Below are positions 7,833 to 18,704 of a stretch of DNA of 64,000 bases, one piece after another (positions within the stretch are counted from its first letter, which is position 1; each line of letters starts with the position of its first letter). The notes under the pieces were generated by a model, which saw only the letters and a program-made list of their open reading frames with translations, did not search any database and was not told where the DNA came from. Source of the stretch: Rhodococcus gordoniae. Its GTDB lineage: Bacteria; Actinomycetota; Actinomycetes; Mycobacteriales; Mycobacteriaceae. Position numbers and translations under genes: made by a program. Where the stretch lies: positions 1 through 64,000 of the forward strand of contig NZ_LPZN01000001.1 of the NCBI RefSeq assembly GCF_001646655.1, read 5' to 3'.

Positions 7833-10800
7833 GTGCCCGACAGTGCCATCACCGATCCGCGAGCGGTGGGCGGTCCGCCGCCGGAAGGTTTCGATCTGCT
7901 CGGGCCGCTCCCGAGCGGTACGACCGTGCTCGAGGCCAGTGCGGGAACAGGCAAGACGTACGCCATCGTGGGGCTCGCCACCCGGTTCGTCGCCGAAGGG
8001 CACGCCCGTTTGTCCGACCTGCTGCTCGTCACGTTCAGCCGGGCCGCCACGCAGGAACTCCGCGAACGCACGCGGAACCGGTTCGCGCAGGTCGCCACGG
8101 CTCTCGCCGATCCCGGCAGTGCGCGGCTCAGCAGCGACGTGCTCGTCCGTCACCTCGCGAGCGAGGACGTCGACGCGCGGCGGGCCCGACTGCGACAGGC
8201 ATTGTCCGACTTCGATTCCGGCACCATCTCCACCACGCACGGCTTCTGCCGCCGCATGCTCGACGAGCTCGGGATCGCCGGGGAGCGCGAACCCGACGTG
8301 ACGGTCGTGGAGGACGTCGACGACCTGCGGGTGGACGTCGTTGCCGATCTCTACCTGCAGCGCTACGGCCGGGGGCAGGCTCCCATCACCTACGCCGAGG
8401 CGGCAGTCGCCGCGAAGGAGGCGATCTTCGATCCGCAGGCCGAGCTCGCCCCGAGCGACGCCGACGGCACCGCGGCCGGCGAACGCGTCGAGTTCGCGCA
8501 TGCTGTCCGGAAAGAGGTCGAACGACGCAAGCGACGGCTGGGTCTGCGCGACTTCGACGACCAGCTGTCCTTGCTCCACGCGGTCCTCGGCGATCCCGAG
8601 CACGGCGACGCCGCCTGCCGGCGGATGCGTACGCGTTTCTCCGTCGTCCTCGTCGACGAGTTCCAGGACACCGACCCGAAGCAGTGGGAGATCCTGCGCC
8701 GGGCGTTCCACGGGCACAGCACACTCGTGCTCGTCGGCGACCCGAAGCAGGCCATCTACGCGTTCCGCGGTGCGGAAGTGCTCAGCTATCTCGACGCGGT
8801 CTCCGAATCCGACACCTACTGCGAGCTGACCACCAACTGGCGCAGCGACGGCGATCTGGTCCGGGCGCTCGAACATGTCCATCTCGGCGCCGCGCTCGGT
8901 GATCCCCGCATCGTGGTGAACCCGGTGAAAGCCGCTGCGGCCGAGTCCCGGCTCTCGGGCATCGCGCCCCTGCGGGTACGTCATCTGCCTCGCGCCGGCG
9001 CCGGTCCGCTCAACGACTGGGGTTTCCCTCAGAACCTCGACGGCCTCCGCGGGCGGGTCGCCCGCGACGTCGCGGCCGACATCGTGCGCCTGCTCGACGA
9101 CGAGAACGTCACGGTCGACCTCGGTGCCGGGCCGAAACGCGTGCAACCCGGCCACATCGCCGTCCTGGTGCGCAAGCACAAGCAGGTGGCGCTGGTCCAC
9201 GACGCGCTGACGAAGGCGAACGTGCCGTGCGTGGTCGCCGGTGGCACGAGTGTGTTCGCCACACCGTCCGCGCAGCACTGGTTGTGGGTGCTCTACGCGC
9301 TCGAACAGCCCCACCGCGCCGACCGGGTCCGACTCGCGGCGCTCACCCCGCTGCTCGGCCGCACGATGGCCGACATCGATTCGGAGGGCGAAGCGCTGGT
9401 CGTGGAGGTCGGCGGACTGCTCCGCGAACTGAACGACGTCTACGCCCGCTCCGGTTTCGCCGCCGTCTTCGAACGGCTCGCGTCCTTCGGTTCGGTGGAA
9501 GCCCGCCTTCTCGACGAACCGTCCGGGGAACGCACCCTCACCGACATCCGTCACGTCGCACAGCTGCTCGAGGACGTCGCCTCTGCGCAGTCGCTGGGTC
9601 CGGCCGCCCTCACCCGCTGGCTCGAGGATCGCATCAACGATCCCGACCGCGGTGGGGCCGACCGGATCCGACGCCTCGACAGCGACGCCGCGGCGGTCCA
9701 GATCCTCACCGTGCACGGCAGCAAGGGACTCGAGTTCCCCGTCGTCCACGTCCCGTACGGGTGGGATGCCGCGAAGAACCCCGAACCCGACAAGCTGCTG
9801 CTGCACGAGAACGGGCGCCGCATCCTCGATGTGGGCGGCAAGAGCGGACCCGGCTACGTCGCGCGGCGCCGCCTGCACGAACTCGAGGAGGCCGGGGAGG
9901 AACTGCGCCTGTTGTACGTGGCGGTGACGCGTGCGCAGTGTGCGCTGACCCTCTGGTGGGCACCGTCCACCCCCACCTCTCGGTCGCCGCTGCACCGGTT
10001 GCTGTTCGCTCGCGAGCCCGGTTCGGCGGAGATCGCCGCGGAAGGCCGGATCGGCCACGACGAGGCCATGGCCGAGGAGTTCGACAGGTGGGCCGCGCGC
10101 GCCGATGGGGTCATCGCCGCCGAAGCGGTGGGGCCGCATCCGATTCCGGTGCTGCGCTGGACCCGCCCCCGCGTGGAGACCGGACCGCTCGCCGCCGCCC
10201 GCTTCGATCGGGTCGTCGACGAAAGTTGGCGCCGGACTTCCTATTCGGCGCTCACCGCCTCGGTGCACGATGCGCCCGGGATGGGTAGCGAAGTCGAAGA
10301 GCCGGTGACGACCGACGAGCCGGGTGAGCCTCCATTGAGCGCCGAACCGGGGGACGCAGGCATTCCGTCGCCGATGAACGGCCTGCCCGGCGGCACGGTG
10401 TTCGGCACGTTGGTGCACGCGGTCCTCGAAGTCGTCGACACTTCGGCCGCCGATCTCGAGGCCGAACTGCTCGACTGCTGCCGCGAGACGGTGCGCCGCC
10501 AGATGTCGCCGATCGATCCCGCGCAGCTCGCGGCGGCGTTGCTCCCGGTGATGCGCACCCCGCTCGGGCCGCTCGGCCGGACCCTCGCCGACTTCGCCCC
10601 GTCCGACCGGCTCTCCGAACTCGACTTCGAGTTGCCGCTGACGGGAGGCGAGCGCCCGGTGCCCGTCACCGTCACCCTCGACGCGGTCGGCGGACTGTTG
10701 CGGCGGCACCTGCCCGCCGACGATCCGATGGCGGCCTACGCCGATCCGGTGCGCGCCCTCGAACCCGTGCCGCTGCGGGGTTATCTCAACGGCAGCATCG

Positions 10801-11162
10801 ACGCCGTACTGCGTACCGAGGGGCCGCGATTCGTCGTCGTCGACTACAAGACCAACCGGCTCGCGGCCGTCGACGAGCTGACCACCGCCCACTACACCCG
10901 CGAGGCGATGGCGGCGGAGATGCTCCGTGCCCACTATCCGATGCAGGCCTTGCTCTATTCGGTTGCCCTGCACCGTTATCTGCGGTGGCGGATGCACAAC
11001 TACGATCCGCACGTCCACCTCGGTGGCGTGCAGTATCTGTTCGTCCGCGGCATGGCCGGGCCGGACAGCCCACCCGGCAGTGGGGTGTTCGACTGGCATC
11101 CGCCGGCCGATCTCGTCACCGACCTGTCCGACCTTCTCGCCGGAAAGGCCGTGATCTCGTGA
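7797..11162 (+). CDS. recB: Exodeoxyribonuclease V subunit beta (RecB)
   Basis: About 1,121 residues from the GTG at 7797, which overlaps the recC stop as GTGA; GTG at 7815 or 7833 are alternatives. 3'-5' helicase plus nuclease of RecBCD. Walker A is ASAGTGKT near residue 55, Walker B is VDEFQDTD near 290, followed by GDPKQAIYAFRG. Helicase motif V/VI region reads LTVHGSKGLEF, with LLYVAVTRAQ after it. The C-terminal RecB-family nuclease motif is VVVDYKTNR, followed by the helical Tyr-containing segment. All catalytic elements are present. The stop overlaps the recD start. Confidence 0.95.
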   Translation: MREGTPVREGHSVPDSAITDPRAVGGPPPEGFDLLGPLPSGTTVLEASAGTGKTYAIVGLATRFVAEGHARLSDLLLVTFSRAATQELRERTRNRFAQVATALADPGSARLSSDVLVRHLASEDVDARRARLRQALSDFDSGTISTTHGFCRRMLDELGIAGEREPDVTVVEDVDDLRVDVVADLYLQRYGRGQAPITYAEAAVAAKEAIFDPQAELAPSDADGTAAGERVEFAHAVRKEVERRKRRLGLRDFDDQLSLLHAVLGDPEHGDAACRRMRTRFSVVLVDEFQDTDPKQWEILRRAFHGHSTLVLVGDPKQAIYAFRGAEVLSYLDAVSESDTYCELTTNWRSDGDLVRALEHVHLGAALGDPRIVVNPVKAAAAESRLSGIAPLRVRHLPRAGAGPLNDWGFPQNLDGLRGRVARDVAADIVRLLDDENVTVDLGAGPKRVQPGHIAVLVRKHKQVALVHDALTKANVPCVVAGGTSVFATPSAQHWLWVLYALEQPHRADRVRLAALTPLLGRTMADIDSEGEALVVEVGGLLRELNDVYARSGFAAVFERLASFGSVEARLLDEPSGERTLTDIRHVAQLLEDVASAQSLGPAALTRWLEDRINDPDRGGADRIRRLDSDAAAVQILTVHGSKGLEFPVVHVPYGWDAAKNPEPDKLLLHENGRRILDVGGKSGPGYVARRRLHELEEAGEELRLLYVAVTRAQCALTLWWAPSTPTSRSPLHRLLFAREPGSAEIAAEGRIGHDEAMAEEFDRWAARADGVIAAEAVGPHPIPVLRWTRPRVETGPLAAARFDRVVDESWRRTSYSALTASVHDAPGMGSEVEEPVTTDEPGEPPLSAEPGDAGIPSPMNGLPGGTVFGTLVHAVLEVVDTSAADLEAELLDCCRETVRRQMSPIDPAQLAAALLPVMRTPLGPLGRTLADFAPSDRLSELDFELPLTGGERPVPVTVTLDAVGGLLRRHLPADDPMAAYADPVRALEPVPLRGYLNGSIDAVLRTEGPRFVVVDYKTNRLAAVDELTTAHYTREAMAAEMLRAHYPMQALLYSVALHRYLRWRMHNYDPHVHLGGVQYLFVRGMAGPDSPPGSGVFDWHPPADLVTDLSDLLAGKAVIS

Positions 11163-13051
11163 TCGAGTCCATGACCGACGTTCGGATCGCTCAGCGCGGC
11201 AAGGGTGTTCTGCGGCAGTTCAACGAGGTGGGCGCACTCTCCGCCGCCGACGTGCACGTCGCTCTGCGACTCGCGACGCTCGGCGGCGAGGACGACCCGC
11301 ACGTGCATCTCGCCACCGCACTGGCGGTGCGTGCCGTCCGGTCCGGATCGGTGTGCCTCGACCTCACCCGGCTCCGCGAGGTCACCGTCGAGGAGGACGA
11401 GGACGGGCACCCCGTCGTCGATCCCGCGAGCCTGCCGTGGCCCCGCGACGAGGACGTGCTCGCGGCGTTGCGGCGCAGTCCCCTCGTGGTCGGCGGCGAG
11501 CGCGGGCCGCTGCGTCCGCTGCGCCTCGTCGACACCGCGGAAGGCCCGCTGCTCTATCTCGACCGGTATTTCCGGCAGGAACAGACGATCCGCCGGGTAC
11601 TCGCCGAGCGCACGGCGACCTTCCCCGACCTCGACGAAGAGCGGATCGCGGCCACACTCGACGAGTTGTTCCATCACCCCGACGATCCCGCCAGGCCCGC
11701 ACCGGCACCCGACCGTCAGCGCGTCGCGGCGGCGCTCGCGGTCACCCGGCCGACCACGGTGATCGCCGGCGGACCTGGCACCGGCAAGACCCACACGGTC
11801 GCACGGATCCTCGCGCTGCTCACCCGTCTGTACGGGCACGACCTTCGTATCGGTCTCGCTGCTCCCACCGGAAAGGCCGCCGCGCGCTTGCAGGAGTCGG
11901 TGCGCGAGCAGGAGGCGGAACTGGGTCTGCCGTCGAATCTCACGGCCATGACCGTGCACCGGATGCTCGGCTGGCAGCGCGGACGTACGCGCTTCCGTTA
12001 CCACACGGGCAACCATCTGCCGTACGACGTGATCGTCGTCGACGAGACGTCGATGGTGTCGCTGACGATGATGTGCCGTGTGCTCGAGGCGGTGCGGCCC
12101 GACACCCGGCTGGTGCTGGTGGGCGACCCCGATCAGCTCGCGTCCGTCGACGCGGGTGCGGTGCTGGCCGACCTGGTGGCCCGGCCCGTGACGGGCACAC
12201 TCGACCCGGTCTTCGAGCGGATCGTCATCCGCGATCTGGTGGCGGAGGGGGATCCTGCCGAAGAAAAGGGCTTCTCGGACAAGGAGCGCGACCGGTTGCG
12301 TGGCGGCGTCGTGCGCCTCAGCCGGGGACGCCGGTTCGGTGGTGCGATCGCGGATCTGGCGGTGGCCGTCCGCAAAGGGAACGGCGACGAGGTGCTCGAC
12401 ATCCTGCGCAGCGGCGACCCGCACGTCTCGTTCGTTCCTCCCCACGACCTCGACGCTCTGCGCGACGACATCGTCCGGTCCGCGGAGGAGGTCACCAAGG
12501 CCGCGGAGACGGGCGAGGTGAAGACGGCGCTGACACGGTTCGAGGAACACCGGTTGCTGTGCGCGCACCGCGACGGTCCGGCCGGTGTGCAGTGGTGGGC
12601 GCGGCAGGCCGCCGAGTGGATCGGCGAGGCTGCGGGACAGCATCTCGACCCCGAGGGGTGGTATCCCGGCAGGCCCCTGCTCGTCACCGCCAACGACCAC
12701 GACATGCAGATCTACAACGGCGACACCGGCGTGGTGGTGCGGCGCGGCGACGAACTCGTGGCGGCATTCGCGCGCGGCGAGACGCCGTTCGAACTGCGCC
12801 CGAGCCAGTTACCCGCGGTGAGCACCGTCTACGCGATGACGATCCACCGCAGCCAGGGCAGTCAGTACGGCACTGTGTCGGTGGTGTTGCCCGATTCCGG
12901 ATCGGCGCTGCTCACTCGCGAACTGCTGTACACCGCCATCACGCGGGCGCGGTCGCACGTGCGGATCATCGGGACCGAGGACGCGGTACGCGCGGGTGTG
13001 GCCCGGCAGGTGCTCCGAGCGAGTGGGCTGCGGCGGGCGATCGACGTGTAG
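11159..13051 (+). CDS. recD: Exodeoxyribonuclease V subunit alpha (RecD)
   Basis: About 630 residues from the GTG at 11159 (GTGA overlap with recB); ATG 11171 is an alternative. 5'-3' superfamily-1B helicase subunit. Walker A is AGGPGTGKTHT near residue 205 and Walker B is VVDETSMVS near 295. GDPDQLASV is motif III and TIHRSQGSQYGTV is motif V, with LLYTAITRARSHVRI as motif VI near the C-terminus. Complete and apparently functional. Last gene of the operon; it runs convergently into a membrane-protein gene with only 7 bases between. Confidence 0.95.
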   Translation: MIESMTDVRIAQRGKGVLRQFNEVGALSAADVHVALRLATLGGEDDPHVHLATALAVRAVRSGSVCLDLTRLREVTVEEDEDGHPVVDPASLPWPRDEDVLAALRRSPLVVGGERGPLRPLRLVDTAEGPLLYLDRYFRQEQTIRRVLAERTATFPDLDEERIAATLDELFHHPDDPARPAPAPDRQRVAAALAVTRPTTVIAGGPGTGKTHTVARILALLTRLYGHDLRIGLAAPTGKAAARLQESVREQEAELGLPSNLTAMTVHRMLGWQRGRTRFRYHTGNHLPYDVIVVDETSMVSLTMMCRVLEAVRPDTRLVLVGDPDQLASVDAGAVLADLVARPVTGTLDPVFERIVIRDLVAEGDPAEEKGFSDKERDRLRGGVVRLSRGRRFGGAIADLAVAVRKGNGDEVLDILRSGDPHVSFVPPHDLDALRDDIVRSAEEVTKAAETGEVKTALTRFEEHRLLCAHRDGPAGVQWWARQAAEWIGEAAGQHLDPEGWYPGRPLLVTANDHDMQIYNGDTGVVVRRGDELVAAFARGETPFELRPSQLPAVSTVYAMTIHRSQGSQYGTVSVVLPDSGSALLTRELLYTAITRARSHVRIIGTEDAVRAGVARQVLRASGLRRAIDV

Positions 13052-13058
13052 CCGATCG

Positions 13059-13532
13059 TCAGCGGTCGTCGGCGTCGGCACCGGACCGGGTGAGCACGAG
13101 ACCGGTCCCGCCGATCCCGATGAGGCTGATCGCCAACGCCACGGACGGCCAGCCCTCGGTCTGCCAGTACACGTCTTCGAGGGTGATGAGCAGGGCTGCT
13201 TCGTCGACGATCAGGGCGAGGGCCACACCGAGGGCGAGACCCATCCAGGTCCGCGTCTTCGGCGACCGGTCGACCATGCCGTAGATCGCCACGCCGGCGA
13301 GCAGCAGGATGCCCCACAGGTAGTGGTGGAGGTGTACCCCGCCGGTGCTGATGTCGCCGAAACCCCTCGTGTCGATCTGAATGAGCCAGGTCACGAGGCG
13401 GGCACCGCCGAAGGTCACCGTGAAGGCCAGCCAGGCAAGGACGATCCCGCGGCGCGACGGATCTATCTGACTCCATCGCCGCGGAATCGAGATACGGGAT
13501 CGGGTACCGTCCGATTCGTTAGATTTGCTCAC
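13059..13532 (-). CDS. Four-span integral membrane protein, function unknown
   Basis: 157 residues from a GTG at 13532. The N-terminal 25 residues are charged and cytoplasmic-looking. About four hydrophobic segments follow: IVLAWLAFTVTFGGARLVTW, YLWGILLLAGVAIYGMV, MGLALGVALALIVDEAALLI and VALAISLIGIGGTGLVL. A conserved-looking HLHHYLWG motif and the DEAALL acidic pair lie inside membrane segments and recall small actinobacterial membrane proteins of unknown role. No catalytic motif recognised. It is divergent from the lipase-maturation-factor gene with about 100 bases between, so the two may share a promoter region. Confidence 0.7.
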   Translation of the reverse strand: MSKSNESDGTRSRISIPRRWSQIDPSRRGIVLAWLAFTVTFGGARLVTWLIQIDTRGFGDISTGGVHLHHYLWGILLLAGVAIYGMVDRSPKTRTWMGLALGVALALIVDEAALLITLEDVYWQTEGWPSVALAISLIGIGGTGLVLTRSGADADDR

Positions 13533-13636
13533 TATTCCTGTCTACACCGCACGGCTTCGCGAGTCCGTCTCCACCACCGGACCGGACGTGGCATGCTCGA
13601 ATCGGCGCGCACGACAGAGGACGAACGAGCCGAGCG

Positions 13637-15064
13637 ATGGACTGGCTGGACGCGGACGGGTACACGATCGGGAGGCTGCTGGTCACCCGCGGACTCGCGG
13701 CGTTGTACGCCGTCGCCTTCCTCGCGGCGCTCCTGCAGTTCCGGGCGCTGATCGGGGAGCGCGGCATCCTTCCCGCCCCGCGCTTCCTCGCTCTCACGTC
13801 GTTCCGGCAGTCGCCGAGCCTGTTCCACTGGAGATACTCCGACGGGCTGTTCACCGCCGTCGCCGTGGTCGGTTTCGCGCTGGCCGTGGTGACGGTGCTC
13901 GGTGTCACCGAGCAGTTACCGCTCGTGGTCTGCATGCTCGTGTGGTTCGTGATGTGGCTGCTGTACCTGTCGATCGTCAACGTGGGGCAGGTCTGGTACT
14001 CCTTCGGATGGGAGTCGCTGCTGCTCGAGGCCGGGGTGCTCGCGATCTTCCTCGGCAATGCCGATACCGCGCCGCCGCTGCTCGTGTTGATCCTGCTGTG
14101 CTGGTTGCTGTTCCGGCTCGAATTCGGTGCCGGACTCATCAAGATGCGCGGCGACCGGTGCTGGCGCGACCTGACGTGCCTGTACTACCACCACGAAACC
14201 CAGCCGATGCCCGGCCCGTTCAGCCGGTACTTCCACCTTCTTCCGCGGCCGATGCACAGGGCGGAGGTGGCAGGCAACCACGTCACCCAGCTCGTCGTGC
14301 CGTTCGGGTTGTTCCTGCCGCAACCGGTCGCCGGGATCGCCGCGCTGATCATGATCGTGACGCAGCTGTGGCTCGTGATCAGCGGCAACTTCGCGTGGCT
14401 CAACTGGATCACCATCGTCGTCGCGCTGTCGGTGGTGCCCGACAGCTTCTACGGGATACCGGTCGACGCGACGACGACCTACGGTCCGACCCCCATCGCA
14501 TACACCGTCGCCGTGGTGGCGCTGACCGTGCTGGTCGCGGGGCTCAGCTACTGGCCGGTGGCGAACATGATGTCGCGTCGGCAGGCGATGAACGCCTCGT
14601 TCAACAAGTGGCACTTCGTGAACACCTACGGCGCTTTCGGCACCGTCACCCGCACCCGGCGCGAGGTGATCGTCGAAGGCACATCCGATGCGGTCGTGAC
14701 GCCGGCGACGGAATGGCGCGAGTACGAGTTCAAGGGCAAGCCGGGTGATGTGCGGCGGCGCCCACGCCAGTACGCGCCGTATCACCTGCGTCTGGACTGG
14801 CTGATGTGGTTCGCGGGAATCTCCCGCGACTACGCGGCGGGCTGGTTCCCCAGGTTCGCCGGGAAACTGCTCGAGAACGATCCCGCCATCGTGAAACTGC
14901 TCCGGCACAATCCGTTTCCGGACGAGCCGCCCCGGCTGGTGCGAGCACGCCTGTTCCGCTACCGCTTCGCGACGCGCGCGGAACGACGGGCGACGGGGCA
15001 GTGGTGGATGCGGGAGGAGGTCGGCGACTTCATGATGCCGATGGCCCGGCACGACCTGCCCTGA
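13637..15064 (+). CDS. Lipase maturation factor family protein
   Basis: 475 residues. The family (LMF1/LMF2-like, DUF1222) is known from vertebrate ER proteins that help lipases fold; the bacterial homologues have no settled role. Around ten hydrophobic spans fill the first 300 residues (for example LLYLSIVNVGQVWYSFGWES and LEFGAGLIKMRGDRCWRDL, both family hallmarks). The C-terminal soluble domain contains VTPATEWREYEFKGKPGDV, followed by RLDWLMWFAG, typical of the family. Start at ATG 13637 after GAGCCGAGCG. Membrane-bound; possibly linked to export of an extracellular enzyme. Confidence 0.9.
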   Translation: MDWLDADGYTIGRLLVTRGLAALYAVAFLAALLQFRALIGERGILPAPRFLALTSFRQSPSLFHWRYSDGLFTAVAVVGFALAVVTVLGVTEQLPLVVCMLVWFVMWLLYLSIVNVGQVWYSFGWESLLLEAGVLAIFLGNADTAPPLLVLILLCWLLFRLEFGAGLIKMRGDRCWRDLTCLYYHHETQPMPGPFSRYFHLLPRPMHRAEVAGNHVTQLVVPFGLFLPQPVAGIAALIMIVTQLWLVISGNFAWLNWITIVVALSVVPDSFYGIPVDATTTYGPTPIAYTVAVVALTVLVAGLSYWPVANMMSRRQAMNASFNKWHFVNTYGAFGTVTRTRREVIVEGTSDAVVTPATEWREYEFKGKPGDVRRRPRQYAPYHLRLDWLMWFAGISRDYAAGWFPRFAGKLLENDPAIVKLLRHNPFPDEPPRLVRARLFRYRFATRAERRATGQWWMREEVGDFMMPMARHDLP

Positions 15065-15079
15065 CCACGGCCCTCGCGA

Positions 15080-15658
15080 TCACCAGACCTCGCCGCCGAT
15101 GTCCGACACGGTGAATCCGTGCTCGTCCGTCTCGCAGGTGACACCCGTCTTCTCGTCGACGACGCAGGTGAACGGATCGACTGTGAGGGTGCGGCCGTAG
15201 GGCAGTGTCTTGGGGGCGCCACCGAACTCCATGAACGAGATCTCGCCGATGCCGACCCACTCGCCGGGGCCGTCCGCCGCGAGCATCAGGGCGTTGGCGG
15301 GCACCAGCATGTCCGGCGCACCACTGCCGGGGACCCGGGGCGCACTCGCCGGCATATCGCCCTGGCAGCCCGCGAGTGGGCTGGTGTGGACGAGGATGGC
15401 ACACCCGAACCTGCCGCTCTCCGAGGTGAAGTAGTACACGCCGTCGGACGTGGCGGCGTAGTCGTCGGGATCGGCCGGCTTCGGCGCGGGGGTGGTCGTC
15501 GTCGACGGTGCCGACGACGTGGCAGTGGCGCGTGGTGCCCCGGTGGGTGTTTCGGACGCGATGGCTTCACCCTCGATGCTCCGCGAACAGCCCACCACGA
15601 CGAGTGCCGCACCTGCGACGGCGACGAAGCTGACGAAGCGCGCCCGGCCACTGATCAT
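15080..15658 (-). CDS. Secreted lipoprotein, function unknown
   Basis: About 192 residues from the ATG at 15658; ATGs at 15670 and 15679 are also in frame. The short basic start, hydrophobic core FVSFVAVAGAALVVVGC and lipobox VVGC mark a lipoprotein anchored outside the cytoplasmic membrane. A Ser/Thr/Pro/Ala linker (ATATSSAPSTTTTPAPKP) leads to a globular domain with four further Cys (FGCAILV, LAGCQGD, FTCVVDE, VTCETDE) that could form two disulfides. No enzyme motif recognised. Convergent with the lipase-maturation-factor gene, 15 bases between. Confidence 0.75.
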   Translation of the reverse strand: MISGRARFVSFVAVAGAALVVVGCSRSIEGEAIASETPTGAPRATATSSAPSTTTTPAPKPADPDDYAATSDGVYYFTSESGRFGCAILVHTSPLAGCQGDMPASAPRVPGSGAPDMLVPANALMLAADGPGEWVGIGEISFMEFGGAPKTLPYGRTLTVDPFTCVVDEKTGVTCETDEHGFTVSDIGGEVW

Positions 15659-15738
15659 GCGGGGCAGCATAACCGGCATCGAGATCGACGCAAGTTTCGT
15701 TCCTTCTGCTCGCCCACAGAGATCCTTGCGTCGCCGGG

Positions 15739-16818
<1,080 letters not shown>

Positions 16819-16851
16819 GAGGGAAGTCCTTGCTGGTAGCGGGAATCGGGT

Positions 16852-17742
16852 CTACTTGATGGCGCCGAACGACAATCCGCGCACGAGCTTGTTCTGGGCG
16901 AGCCAGCCCGCGAGCACGACGGGCAGGGCCGCCATCGTCGCGGCCGCGGACAGCCGTGCCCAGTACAGCCCCTCACCGGTGATGAAGCCGACGAGGAAGA
17001 CCGGGATCGTCTGTGCCTGAACGGCGGTGAGGTTGACGGCGAAGAAGAACTCGTTCCACGAGAAGATCACGCAGATCAGGGCGGTGGCGGCGATGCCGGG
17101 GGAGACCAGGGGCAGGATCAGCTCCCGCACCGATGTCCACAGGCTCGCTCCGTCCATGCTCGCCGCCTCGAGCAGCTCACCCGGGACCTCGAGGAAGAAC
17201 GATCGCATCATCCACACCGCGATCGGCAGGTTCATCGCGGTGTAGAGGATGATCAGCGCCCAGATATTGTCGAGAAGGCCGATATTCGCGACGATCACGT
17301 ACAGCGGGATGATCGCGGCGACGATGGGCAGCATCTTCGTGCTGATGAAGAAGAACAGCACGTCCTGGGTCTTCTTCACCGGTCGCAGCGACAGCGCGAA
17401 GGCCGCCGGCACACCGAGCAGGAGGACCAGGGCCGTCGAGACGACGGTGGCGAACGCCGAGTTGAGCAGGGCCGTGCCGACTCCCGTCTCGAACACCGCC
17501 CGGAACTGGTCGAGAGTGGGGGTGAAGAAGAGTTTCGGTGGGTCGGAGTAGGCGTCGGCCTCCTGCTTGAAGGCGGTGAGCACCATCCAGAAGACCGGGA
17601 AGAAGAATCCGATGGCGGCGATCCACGCGACCACACCCCACGGATTCATCTTGCGGTTCTTGCGTTTCCGGGCCGTGCGCATGGCACGGCCGGTAGGCGC
17701 CGTGGTGTCCGAAGCCTGCGGCTGCGTGGCCGTGGTGCTCAT
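16852..17742 (-). CDS. Carbohydrate ABC importer permease (CUT1, MalG-like)
   Basis: 296 residues from ATG 17742, overlapping the upstream permease stop by 4 bases. Six membrane segments; the first is WGVVAWIAAIGFFFPVFWMV after a basic cytoplasmic tail (ARKRKNRK). The coupling-helix EAA loop, ELLEAASMDGASLWTSVREL, contacts the ATPase and lies at about 190-210. It pairs with the 321-residue permease to form the channel. Complete, with a C-terminal GLSFGAIK typical of the MalG side. Confidence 0.92.
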   Translation of the reverse strand: MSTTATQPQASDTTAPTGRAMRTARKRKNRKMNPWGVVAWIAAIGFFFPVFWMVLTAFKQEADAYSDPPKLFFTPTLDQFRAVFETGVGTALLNSAFATVVSTALVLLLGVPAAFALSLRPVKKTQDVLFFFISTKMLPIVAAIIPLYVIVANIGLLDNIWALIILYTAMNLPIAVWMMRSFFLEVPGELLEAASMDGASLWTSVRELILPLVSPGIAATALICVIFSWNEFFFAVNLTAVQAQTIPVFLVGFITGEGLYWARLSAAATMAALPVVLAGWLAQNKLVRGLSFGAIK

Positions 17743-18704
17743 GCCGCTTCCTCCTTGCCGGTGAACGATGTGAAGATCAGGCGCAGTGCGAAGGTGGCGA
17801 TGACGATCGTGCCGACGACGACCACGACACCCATCGCCGCGGCCTGGCCGATGTCGAAGCCGAGGAACGCGCGCTGGTAGATGTAGAACGGGAGGTTGGC
17901 GCTGGCAGTGCCGGGGCCGCCCTGCGTCATCATGTAGATGGCGTCGAACGTGTTGACCAGGTAGATCGCGCCGAGAACGGTGCCGAGTTCGATGAACCGG
18001 CGCAGGTGCGGCAGCGTCAGTTCGCGGAACAGGGAGAACGCCCCGGCGCCGTCCACCCGCCCGGCCTCGAGGATGTCGCGGGGCATGGACTGCAGGCCGG
18101 CGAGGATGAGCAGCATCATGAACGGCGTCCACTGCCACACGAGTGCGACCATCACCGCCGGCAGCGGGAACCGGCTGATCCAGTCCACCTCGCCCACCCC
18201 GAAGGGTGAGAGCACGAAGTCGACGATGCCGAAGACGGGATCGAACATCGACGTCTTCCAGATCAGCGCGCTCGCCACCGGCGTGACGAGGAACGGGGTG
18301 ATCAACAACGTCCGCGCGATACCGCGCCCGAGGAACGCCCGGTCGAGCAGCAACGCGAGCAGCAGACCGAGGATCGCCGAGATGAGGACGGTGCCGACGA
18401 TGAGGATGACGGTGTTGAGGGTGACCTGCCAGAACTGGCTGTCCTGGAAGACATCGACGTAGTTCTGGAGTCCGACGAACCGGCGAGAGCCGGGACTGAC
18501 GAGGTTCCACGACTGGGTCGAGTAGTACAACGTGAACAGGAACGGGATCTGCGTGACCACGATCGTGAAGATCAGGGCCGGGAGCAGGGGTCCGCGTCGG
18601 CGCCATCCCTCGGCTCGGGAGACGCCCTCTTCCTTCGCCTCCCGTACGGCGCGGATTCGGTCGTCGGCGTCCGGTGCGGGACGCTGCGCTGCAGGTGCGG
18701 TCAT
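17739..18704 (-). CDS. Carbohydrate ABC importer permease (CUT1, MalF-like)
   Basis: 321 residues with a long charged N-terminal tail (to about 45) before the first span LLPALIFTIVVTQIPFLFTL. Six spans in all. The EAA coupling loop is DILEAGRVDGAGAFSLFREL near 215-235. It overlaps both neighbours by 4 bases, so translation is coupled with the binding protein upstream and the second permease downstream. Substrate inferred as a polyol from the divergent operon. Confidence 0.92.
   Translation of the reverse strand: MTAPAAQRPAPDADDRIRAVREAKEEGVSRAEGWRRRGPLLPALIFTIVVTQIPFLFTLYYSTQSWNLVSPGSRRFVGLQNYVDVFQDSQFWQVTLNTVILIVGTVLISAILGLLLALLLDRAFLGRGIARTLLITPFLVTPVASALIWKTSMFDPVFGIVDFVLSPFGVGEVDWISRFPLPAVMVALVWQWTPFMMLLILAGLQSMPRDILEAGRVDGAGAFSLFRELTLPHLRRFIELGTVLGAIYLVNTFDAIYMMTQGGPGTASANLPFYIYQRAFLGFDIGQAAAMGVVVVVGTIVIATFALRLIFTSFTGKEEAA

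Noticed and set aside
7266-11099. A 1,277-codon minus-strand frame opposite recB
   Set aside because: It mirrors the codon structure of recB, has no recognisable domain and no ribosome site, and recB has complete helicase and nuclease motifs.
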